64,000 bases of DNA from Hofstenia miamia (Eukaryota > Xenacoelomorpha > Acoela). Position 1 is the stretch's first letter, and each line of letters begins with the position of its first letter. The stretch lies in contig SCFE01000044.1 of assembly GCA_004352715.1 (NCBI GenBank), forward strand, positions 2,205,815 to 2,269,814. The letters run 5' to 3'. The position numbers and the translations under genes are program-made. Under the pieces are notes generated by a model. The model worked only from the letters and a program-made list of their open reading frames with translations. It was not told the DNA's origin and did no database searches. This document shows positions 55,191-64,000 of this stretch, in pieces.

Positions 55191-56400
55191 TCACTACTTT
55201 GAGTAGCTACATGTACCATACTGCATAAGGTCTCTCAAGAGTTTCATTCATGTCTCTTGGATAGCTGATTATCACGTTCACCATGGGCCTACTGTTAGCA
55301 TCAATTATCAGTGGTAGATTTCACCCCTCTATTTTTGCTGTTTTTCATATATGAGCTTTTGTCTCCAGCAATAGTTTTTTGAATGTGGGATCTCTCATTT
55401 TCATAGTTCCTCATAAAATAAGAATGTACTGTTTCCCCATTGATTTTCAACATTCATTTTTCTTTTTCATTTGATAATATTGTTTGCTCTGAGGTGGTTT
55501 CTGAGGAGGTGTGTTGCTGGGAAATCCGTAATGGCATCCTACTGGTGCCATGGGCTCTGAACCTGTGCTGATTTTCTCTACTGCTTCACCCTTGAATCAG
55601 TTCACAGTTGACTCTGTCAACACTTGACCAGCTGTGGGCTCTGTAGTACCATCAGCCTTGAATCACTTTCATATCACTATAGTTCTTCCCCTACTTACAC
55701 TTTCCCCTGGAACTCTGTCTGTCGCACTGCCCTTGAATTGGCAGTGTGGACTTTGGGAAGGAAAGTTGTGCTGCTTTTCACCAGTCCTCTGCATGCCATT
55801 GAATCAGCATTGCGGATCCCTGGTGGGAGAGGCTTGATGTCAGTTAGTCACCCTGCCTTCAAATCAGCATTAGGGACTACTTGGACGCCTTCTCACTCTA
55901 CATAGTCTATTATTTAGTTCTTCATTCTCGTCCCTTCTGCCCTCAAATTATTGTCCAGTTTGAGAACCTCTCCTCTCTCTTCTTCTCCTGTTGGTTGTTG
56001 TGAGTTCCTCTGTCTTCTGGTTTTTTTGCACTCTCTTCCTCATCAGTTGGTGCATCATTCTCTTCTCATTGCCTAAATTCATTTAGTAAGCTTAAATCCC
56101 ATATTTCAGGGTCAAAAATATATTTATTTCTTGCTGTCCTTTGAGGCAGTACTCTTGCACCTAAACTTTCATTTCCAATATCTGCTGTGAATTCTTCCTC
56201 AAAATTCTTCTTAGGTAGGCTATCTAAATAATTCATATCATATATTATTTTGCTTCTGTTAACTCAGCTTATTTTAAATTCAGCATTCACATTTATCTTC
56301 ATTTCTTTGATATCTGCCATTGCTCTCTTCAAATTTTGAAAATGTAATAGTCTGTCATTGTCTAACATACATTCATTATTCAGTAATGTTTGTGTGATTC
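55191..56400 (-). pseudogene. ORF3 leader and first block of the 55-63 kb element
   Basis: Reads on - from integrase into ORF3. The motif series occurs on the plus strand as CCTTGAATC-like units at about 55587, 55654, 55728, 55794, 55851 and 55938. The first block then follows in broken frames (NRPMVNVI and IS-like text near 55.30-55.25 kb). It ends near 55200 in unrelated sequence, so the 3' LTR and most of ORF3 are missing. Confidence 0.65.
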
Positions 56401-57589
56401 TGTAGGGTCTGGACCAGACAGTTTTTAATTTCCAGACTTTTTGTCAGAGAGTTTTATCAGTGTGAATGCATATACTTTATCCCCTACTTTGTGTGTGTGA
56501 CCATAAATTTTTCTATTATAATTGTGTTGTTGTCTCATGGCTGACTTTTTTATATTATGACACATCATCTCATGTATTGCTGTATTTTGGCTTTTGATCT
56601 GATTCACATATTTGTTGCCCATCCAATCACTGTAGTTGAAGTATTGCATGGATAGAGGTGTGGCAGCTTCCCTGCTGAACATTGCTTTGAAGGGGGTCAT
56701 GCCTGTTGTTGAGTGTACAGAAGTGTTGTAAAAATACTCAACCATTTGATCACATTTCTCCATTTGTTCCCACCTATTCTTGACGTCACTACACTTGTTA
56801 TTTGATTAACATTTGATTTAATCTCTTTATGGATCAATTTGTCTGCATAATGTATGCTGTTGTTTGCTCACTGACTATCTCTAATAGTTTCACCATCTCT
56901 TGAAACAGTCCACTCTTGAATTGTGGTCCTTTGTCAGTTATTATTGTTTCCATTGGACGAAATTTTACAATCCACTCTTTCATCATTATCTCAGCTGTTG
57001 TTTCTGCTTTTTTTTTGTCATTGGGATCATTCTTGCATATTTGGTGAAGTTGTCCACCATTATCAAAAGGTGCTGATATCCCTCCTTGTCTTTTGAAAGC
57101 ATCTCCAAATCAATTAGTACTATCTCATTGGGTTGTGTTGCAATGATTTTTTGTAATGGTGCCCTCTGTGCTGGGAAGTGCTCCTTGTTGTTTAATGAAC
57201 ATATCTTATATTTATTTATTATTTCTTCAGTTACTATCCTCACCTCCGTAGTGATGAATCAAAAATTAAAGGTTTTCTCCATCTGTGTTATGCCTAAGTG
57301 GCTTCATTCATGCACATTCCATAGGAGCTCTCTTTTGTAATATTCAGGGATCACAATTCTATTGTTTTGTGCCTCAATGTATAGTAATCCATGTTTATTC
57401 AGATTCCATTTACACCATTTACAGTAGCTTGCTGTCAGTTTTGATAGTGTTGTCTGTGGTTCTCTTATTTTCTTGATAATTTCATTAAGAAATGAGTCAT
57501 CTCTCTGTTTCTCTATTATTTCTTGTTCAGATATTTCTCTTTTTATCATTATTGGTAAAACTGCTTGCCCTTTTGTCCACTTTTATCTT
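56401..57589 (-). pseudogene. integrase
   Basis: Frames 57304-57549 (ISEQEIIEKQRDDSFLNEII, VIPEYYKRELLWNVHE, the H2C2 region), 56986-57243 (QPNEIVLIDLEMLSKD, MVDNFTKYARMIPM, the core with its first Asp) and 56425-56763 (TPFKAMFSREAATPLSMQYF, THKVGDKVYAFTLIKL, the C-terminal domain). Order and spacing are those of a Ty3/gypsy integrase that inserts the cDNA. Broken by stops, so inactive. Confidence 0.8.
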
Positions 57590-58950
57590 GGGTAGTCCTT
57601 CATACTCCATATGTGGTAAGAATTGAAACTGTTTCTTTTCTCCATCTGCTTTTGCCACGTCCCTTTGATATTCAGGTAATGATGTCCAAAAATCTGCATC
57701 ATTATGTAGTGTGCCTTTGTGGTGTTTGATTGTGAACATGAATTCTTTTAAATGTTCAATCAATCATGATACCATCCCTGACTTGTCTCTAGAAAATTTT
57801 TTTAGCTAGGCTAATCCTCTATTGTCAGTCCATATTCTAAGCTCTTGACTGATTAGAAAGTACCTGAATCTTCTAATGCTCTCAATGAGTGCCAACATTT
57901 CCAACTTCATTGACCCATAATTTTCTTCACTTGCTTTCAGTTTCCAGCTGAAGAATTCCACAGGTACCTCCTTTCCATTTTTTAGCAGTCCTAATGTTGC
58001 TCCAATAGCAACTTTGCTAGCATCACAATCTAAAATAAATTTCTGCTTGTAGTCTGGCATAATCAGTGATTGTAATTTCAGTAATTCTTCCTTGATATTG
58101 TTGAGCTCTTCTTGTTCCTGCCAAGTCCATACAAATGGTACTGATTTCCTCATGATTCTGGTCATCTTCACAGTTTTTCCAGCAATGTTTAGGATCAATG
58201 TTCTGTAGTAATTGAAAAACCCTATTATCCTCTGTATTTCCTTTTTGTAGTTCAGCTTTTCTATTTTCCAGATCATATCCTTTGCTTTGTCTTTCATGCA
58301 TATCAAGCCTTTCTTGATCACTCTTCCCAGAAATACTATTTTTTCCTTTAATATATCACACTTATTTCCATTAATTCTGAGACCTACTTTCTCCAGTATT
58401 GTCAATGTTCTTTCCAACTTCTCTAGATGTTCTTGTACTGTATTGCTCATTACTATGATGTCATCATTATAAGCATTGACTCTGTCTTGCATCCTGTGTG
58501 TCTTATTCTTCAGTACATTCATGATGTATCTCTGAAAAGTTGCTGGTGCCTTGCACAATCCAAATGCTAGATATATATCCATTTGTATAATAGATAAGGT
58601 GTTATAAATACTGGTTTTTTGATATATTCCTTTTCCATCCTCACCTGCCAATACACCTTGCATAAATCTATTGATGTAAAGTATTTGTGTTTACTTGTCT
58701 CATATAACATATCTTCTATATGTGGAAGGGGGTATGAATCCTTTTTTGTTACCTCATTTAGCTTGCAAAAATCTGTACATAAGTGATACTTCTTTCCCTG
58801 CTTCACAAACACTGCTGGTGCTGTATATGGGCTTTTAGTTGGTTTGATTATTTTGCTGTTGATTAGTTCACTCAGTATGTGATTGTATTCATCTTTCATC
58901 TGCTCTGGCACTCTTCTTACTGACAGCTTTATTGGTTTGTCCTATCACTT
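57590..58950 (-). pseudogene. reverse transcriptase and RNase H
   Basis: The N-terminal RT part is 58567-58911 (YHLCTDFCKLNEVTKKDSYP, SIDLCKVYWQVRM). The palm and thumb plus RNase H are 57806-58663 (YNDDIIVMSNTVQEH at the active site, ILDCDASKVAIGATLGLL, KLEMLALIES, TDNRGLA). The YxDD box is YNDD here, where related copies have YIDD. RNase H D, E and D residues are visible. The two frames overlap and are offset, so at least one frameshift separates them. Confidence 0.85.
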
Positions 58951-59491
58951 GACCCACACTTATCTCTCTGTAATTGAATATCTGTTTGTGTGTCTCCAAC
59001 ATCTCTAAAATTGTTGAATTTCTCTATCTTCTAAGTGTTGGTAGTCTTCATTCTTTACTTCCTGTATTCTACAAGTGTCTTCTTCACATGCTTTCATCTC
59101 TATGCCCTTGAATTGGCCCTTGGGAGTGCTCACCACTTTAATGGTGTTCATCCACTCACCCTCCAATTAGCCATGTGGAGTAATTATTGCTTTACTTTGC
59201 ATGTCCTTGAATTGACCTTGCAAATTACTTGCCCCATCATTGTCTTCAATCACTCTCCAAATAATTCTGATGTTAGATTTAACGTATTTTCCACATAACA
59301 TATTTTCACATTTGATCATTTTACATTGACATTTCAGTTTGTTGCATTCAGGATTGGTATCTTCCCTTTTCCATTTTTAACAGTGTGAACACTCTCTTTG
59401 TATTAATTCCTCTATTCTCATATAACATTATGGCTGCTGTTATTTGACTTTCCATTTTTATTGTGTACATTCTCCACCTGTGTGGCTGCAA
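58951..59491 (-). other. protease-RT linker with extra motif units
   Basis: Three units of the ORF3-type motif lie here (plus-strand CCCTTGAATTGG near 59104, CCTCCAATTAG near 59159, TCCTTGAATTGACC near 59213), reading GQFKG and GQFKD. The rest is Lys/Glu-rich linker with stops. Confidence 0.5.
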
Positions 59492-59951
59492 TCAAATATC
59501 TTCCTCTAACTCAAAAACGATTGTCTTTTGTCTGCCTTCTTCCTCATTGATTTCAATCTCTTCTTCTTTCACTTTTATTGTCCTGTTTGCATAGTTTATA
59601 ACAAATCCATTTTTTGTTAAGAAGTCATCACCAAGTATAACCTCATGGGGTAGCAAGTTGTTATGTGCATCCACCACCACCAGCAATTGTTTGAATTTTG
59701 CATTGGCTATTCTCATTTGAACTGACTTTGTCATCCCTTTTGTATTGATATATTCGCCAGATGCATTAATTAAAAGTTTGTTTGATTTATCCAAGTCTTC
59801 TCATTTGAAACCCAGTTTTGTTGCACATTCATCAGTTATTATTGACTTTGCTGCTCTCATATTGATTATTGCTTTAATCATCACTCTGTTGATTGTCACC
59901 AGTATTGTATTTATGTTGTCTAAATTTGTTAAAATCATTATCAGTGCATAG
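59492..59951 (-). pseudogene. retropepsin-like aspartic protease
   Basis: The frame ends with LLPHEVILGDDFLTKNGFVI, the ILG-x-DFL block of Ty3/gypsy proteases. Upstream, where D-[ST]-G with flanking I/A is expected, the minus strand reads IINMRAAKSIITDECATKLG. The Asp-Thr/Ser-Gly active-site triad is replaced, so the protease is dead. It would process gag-pol. Confidence 0.7.
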
Positions 59952-60059
59952 TTTTCTGATTCTTCATCAGTTTGTGATGCTTCATTAAGTTACATTTCTG
60001 ATTCTATTAAATCTTCATTAACATAGTAAGCTTCTTCATCCCCAATCACATTTATTTAT

Positions 60060-60120
60060 GTTGTACAGTTGGGCTTTTTATTACCCTTTTTCCACAACTA
60101 TAGCATTTAACACCTTTTTC
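60060..60120 (-). pseudogene. gag zinc knuckle
   Basis: Reads KCYSCGK then KKPNC, a CCHC-type nucleic-acid-binding knuckle whose His position is not preserved. Sits between capsid and protease as expected. Confidence 0.55.
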
Positions 60121-60149
60121 TCTTACTTTCCTTGTCTTCCCATCTTTTC

Positions 60150-60840
60150 CTTTTACTCTGATAATTTTCTCTGGTTTATTCTCAATGTAAGTCTTGCTTG
60201 TTGATTGTGTTTTGTGGTTGTTCCTCCATATTGGGGTTTATCTGTGCCATGTGGCTTTTTCATAAATTTGCAAGTTGTTTTTAATTGTTGCCTGGATATC
60301 AACTGCTTTTTGGAACATTTTTTCCAGCTTATCATCCACATCACACTTAATCTCAAATTGGGTTCTGATGCTTTCTGGTATTCCCTTGCAGATATGAGAA
60401 AACAGGTTGTATTTAGAATATCTGTTTTCACTTGAACATAGCATTACAAGTCTCTTGACCTGTTAGATGTAGTTTCATATATCATTGCTCTTTTTCACTT
60501 TTGTTGCATTCAGTATGATACAATACTGGTTCTTAAAACTCTCATTCTCATAGTATTCTATGAAATTGTCTATTAGTAATCCATACTTTCTTTTGGTATC
60601 TAACAGCAAGTAGTGTTGGTAGCCTGTCCTTGTTAGGTATAGGAGAAGTCTTGCTGCTGCTGATTCTTGGTTCACTTTCCTCTCTGCCATTGTAATTTCA
60701 AACATCTGAAGCCATTCAATAAATGTTGGGTGATAGCCTTTTCATTAAATTTCAGTAATGTTGCCTTACAAGGTATAGTATTGTTGGTTCAATTTTGTGG
60801 TAATATTGAACTTTCATACCTTGGTTTCCTGTGTTTCCTT
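60150..60840 (-). pseudogene. gag capsid region
   Basis: Frames 60475-60705 (MFEITMAERKVNQESAAARL, DNFIEYYENESFKNQY) and 60238-60444 (FSHICKGIPESIRTQFEIK). These are the same blocks, in the same order, as 7.34-7.92 kb. Stops and frame changes separate them. Confidence 0.75.
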
Positions 60841-61762
60841 ATTGTTTCCTCCCTTTGGAGCTGGTCCATCACTGCTTTTGTGATCTCATTTATGAATTTT
60901 TTTTTGTCGTCATTGTCTTCATCATATTCTTCATAGTGTACTTGTATATTTGCACTATCCAGTGGTGCATGTGACTCATTCTCTCTTCCTTGTCAGAACT
61001 CTATTTTGTGTGTTTGAATATTTTCTCAATTCTCTTCTTCATTTCATTGTATCAGTCTTAACTCACCTTTAATTGTTTGAGCTTCTGTGCTTGTATGTCA
61101 TTATCCTGTATTAGTTGTATGTTTTCACTTTCTAGTTGCTGATACATTTTTTCCCATTTCTTGTTTTGCTCCAAAAATTGTTTGTTCAACTCTGACAATT
61201 GTTGTGTGAGTGTTTTAACTTCCTGTTGGAATAGTTTGCTCTGTCTATCTAGTTTTGTTTGCATCTCCACTTTGAGTTCCCTCAGCATATTTTCACTTTG
61301 CTGTTCCATCTGTTTGAATTTTCTCAATTAACTGCCTTATTTCACTTTTTAGCAACAGTTTCATTAGTTTTCCTCAAAATTTCAAGGATTTCTCAGCAGC
61401 TTGTTTCAGGGGACAGTTTAATGTTTGTAACTCCCTTGAGGGCAAAAAGTCTGTATTTTCAGAGTGTGAGGTTGAACATGATGCTCTTGAAGTTACCACT
61501 CTGGGTGCTGTTTTCTTTGCACTGCTTTTCCTTCCTTTATTGGTCATTATTTCAAAGTTGTTAGTAGTGGCTTCCCCTATCAGTTTTGATTCGTGTTATG
61601 GTGCACTATAGTTAAGTGTAATTTGATTTTTTCCCTAACTATCTACTTATCTTTTTGTAGCAATCCAGTTGCTTAGATTACAGTATCTTGACTAGGAATT
61701 AGTAGTGTCAGGGGTATCCAAGTTGTGTTACTGATTTTTCTTAATATTCTTTCATTTTAAAC
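60841..61762 (-). pseudogene. gag N-terminal coiled coil
   Basis: The 61058-61327 frame reads KQMEQQSENMLRELKVEMQ, FLEQNKKWEKMYQQLESEN and DIQAQKLKQLK, the coiled-coil part of gag seen at 6.6-7.2 kb. Damaged by stops towards the LTR. Confidence 0.7.
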
Positions 61763-61777
61763 CTGACATGGTCGCCT
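61763..61777 (-). promoter_or_regulatory. primer-binding site
   Basis: On the minus strand AGGCGACCATGTCAG follows the LTR end, matching 6533-6547 except for two bases. Confidence 0.65.
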
Positions 61778-63154
61778 TGTAGCATCTTCTACCAGGCTTT
61801 GATATCCAATTCCTCCATTATTACAATATAATTGTTATGGTATACTAGCAGTAAGAGATGTACTGTTCCTAAACTGCTTAGCTTCTATGTTATTAAACTC
61901 CAATAACTAAAATTAATGGATGGTATAACAAGCACTATTTAGGTGATAGTGCCTCACAGTATCTTTGCCAGCTGTTGATGGTTGGGCATTCACCTCAAGC
62001 TGATCTCCAAACCAAGTAACAGCCACTTCCTTCCATTTTCATTGAATGGGTTCCACCTCTCATCTCAGTGAAGCAACTTATGTGTGCCCTATCCTAGCTT
62101 GGTGCTTACTCAAGGCTTGACACAACTCGACTTAATCTCAATTTGTAAAGTGTACTATATACTTGCAACCTTGATTGTTACTAGCTGCTTAATTAAATAT
62201 GTAATTAGCCATTACTGAAATATATTGGCTTTAATTAAATAAGATAAATACATAGCTGCTTCCTAACATATAATGTAACAATCAATACATACAAGGTCAC
62301 ATTATTGGTCATGTTATAGTCATTAATTTGGATCTAGGTTAATATAAATATAAATTCCTACGTTTGGATTACTTGCCTTATGTTGAATTCATTATCATTT
62401 GTGCATGTACAAAAGGATTGATAGTTTGCTAAATGGGAATTAAAAACTCCTAATTGTACACCTAACCTAAGTGTAGGTTCGTGGTTTGGAACAAGGAACC
62501 AAGAATCATTCCTGTTATGGGATCCTTGCCAATACTGAACACCAACCATTTAGCTGAACATCGTATTAGATAATCAAACTCTAATAAAAAACAAGTATAA
62601 GAACTCCAAAGAAATTTCTTTATCAATTGTTACAATGAAATTCACTCTATTTATCGTTAATTCAAAAAAGTGCCTGTTGATTTCAAATTTCAAATTGTTC
62701 ATCTGCCAAGATGGCTAAAAATAATCGTTCCCATTATGGGATCCTCGCCACTACTAAACACCAACCATTTAGCTGAACATCTTAGTTAATCAAACCATAA
62801 TAAACTAAAGATAAGAATTCCAAAGAATTTTCTTCAACAAATTTTACAATGATTTTTCTCTATTTATATCTAAGTTCAAAAAGTCCCTGTTGATTTGAAT
62901 TTCAAATTATTCATCTGTAAAGATGGCTAATAATAATGAAAGCAAATTTGCCCCCTTCATTTTGCCAAATTAGTCAAATCAACAAATACTAATTGTTAAT
63001 CTTTCACTGATAATTTCTTAGTTGCATTATACAAAAGTAATCTAAGATGATAATTAATTTATAATTAAAGTTTAATCAAATTTTATTTTGATCTTAATTC
63101 TTGTTTGACTGACTATTTTCTTTAGCAGCTTGATTAGTTTGAGATTATGGTACA
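61778..63154 (-). mobile_element. 5' LTR-A of the 55-63 kb element, with internal tandem duplication
   Basis: Extends from TGTAGCATCTTCTACC to GAGATTATGGTACA. About 215 bases are present twice (62500-62722 and 62724-62945: TATGGGATCC...GCCA...CAACCATTTAGCTGAACATC), which explains its length of 1377 bp. Confidence 0.8.
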
Positions 63155-63304
63155 TTCTCCACCTTTATTAGCTTTTCATGCTGGTATTTATTAATCTTTT
63201 CAAAAATTGTAAATCATTTATTATCCTAATAATGTTTAATAATGTAATATTTGGCTGATTGTTTGAGTAAGAAACAACCTTCTATACAATTGATCAAAAG
63301 CAAA

Positions 63305-63637
63305 TTAGGGTGATAAGTTTATTATCTCTTCTGTACTTATCATATGACAATTTTTTATAAATTCATGCAGTTCCTGTTTTAATGCACTTTTAAGTATATT
63401 TCTTAAAACATTTCTATTTCTAGCTTGCTCCCAAATATATTTTAAAACAGATTCATTGTTTCCATTACTTTTAAGGTCTAAGTTAACTATTATTACATTA
63501 TTATTCAAAATATAAAACTGAATTGATCTGAACATTTTTGGGCTAATCAAGTGCAAAATATCTTTACTACTCTCTAAAACTAAGCAGTTCTTCTCTAAAC
63601 TTTTTAAACAATGTTGAAAGGCTAAATATTCTATCAT
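63305..63637 (-). CDS. unrecognised 110-residue open frame
   Basis: Compact, well-mixed composition (LVLESSKDILHLISPKMFR, VIIVNLDLKSNGNNESVLKY, WEQARNRNVLRNILKSALKQ). No LTR or pol match in the window. It abuts the LTR at 63643 on its 5' side, so it could be a host exon cut by the insertion, or part of another element. No domain recognised. Splice sites were not convincing. Confidence 0.35.
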   Translation of the reverse strand: MIEYLAFQHCLKSLEKNCLVLESSKDILHLISPKMFRSIQFYILNNNVIIVNLDLKSNGNNESVLKYIWEQARNRNVLRNILKSALKQELHEFIKNCHMISTEEIINLSP

Positions 63638-63642
63638 AAAAA

Positions 63643-64000
63643 TGTAGCATCATCCAAAAAAGGCAACTAAAAGCTGAATAACGTCGAATGATTATCAATT
63701 GAAATTAATTGTAAAAAATTTAGTTAATGAACTTTAGTTTATTTTTGTAAAATGCAACTAAGATTTAATATTGGTCAAAATAAGAAACTTGTTAGCCGAT
63801 CAAGAGGTAATTGACAAATTAAATTGAGCAAACTAACGCTTACGTATGAACAGCCATATTGGCAGACGAATCATTTGAATTTTAAAATCGGCAGGTACTT
63901 TTTGTAGAAATTTTATAAATAGCTTTGATTCAACCATAATTTTGATGAACAATAAATTCTTCGGAGTTTATTTAATTTTCATTTCTACTTTATGTGGTTT
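63643..64000 (+). mobile_element. LTR-A1, cut by the window end
   Basis: Begins TGTAGCATCATCC with the TATAAATAG box at 63914. Almost identical to the LTR at 3946-4353. Confidence 0.85.

Overview
The window is an AT-rich piece of a eukaryotic, most likely invertebrate animal, genome assembly. It has assembly gaps, intron-like spacing, one split SRCR (scavenger-receptor cysteine-rich) domain, a decayed Polinton/Maverick, a Penelope-like element and a dense mass of Ty3/gypsy-type LTR retrotransposons. Such a mix is typical of cnidarian, sponge or mollusc genomes; nothing seen fixes the species. Nearly all recognisable sequence is mobile-element derived. No tRNA, rRNA, CRISPR array or bacterial operon was seen.

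Layout. 1-3.9 kb: gypsy integrase on -, an LTR, and an integrase/ORF3 piece on +. 3.9-8.0 kb: LTRs, then a PBS and gag on +. 8.25-8.85 kb: two halves of an SRCR domain. 9.0-9.4 kb: a DUF4817-type transposase fragment fused to a long retroelement ORF (9.4-13.0 kb) that ends at a polypurine tract and an LTR of a second family (LTR-B, 13.0-14.4 kb). 15-23.4 kb: LTR-B, gag and RT/RNase H fragments, and LTR-A copies, some nested. 23.4-29.9 kb: decayed Polinton (penton-like, major capsid, small core-like and adenain-like protease genes), interrupted by an LTR-B. 30.2-38.9 kb: a chain of LTR-A copies alternating with gag or ORF3. 39.5-45.7 kb: RT on -, then integrase plus ORF3 on + cut by two solo LTRs. 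47.8-49.0 kb: shuffled Penelope-like pieces. 50-53.4 kb: an ORF3 copy on - cut by LTRs. 55.2-63.2 kb: the most complete gypsy element, on -, ordered LTR, PBS, coiled-coil gag, capsid, zinc knuckle, protease, RT, RNase H, integrase, start of ORF3. 63.6 kb to the end: a young LTR.

The most interesting item is ORF3. It is a very long gene lying between integrase and the 3' polypurine tract of these retrotransposons. It occurs in at least eight places here, has no env-like features, and matches no family I recognise. It begins with a regularly spaced short motif (x-[RQ]-[FLY]-K-G), continues with an alpha/beta-looking block, and ends at the PPT. In the 9.4-13.0 kb copy one frame runs for 3.6 kb, and most of its stop codons are explained by single C-to-T changes. 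A gag-pol-less tandem derivative (32.4-36.2 kb) keeps only ORF3. The LTR-A family makes 4-bp target-site duplications, and several intact examples date the order of insertion.
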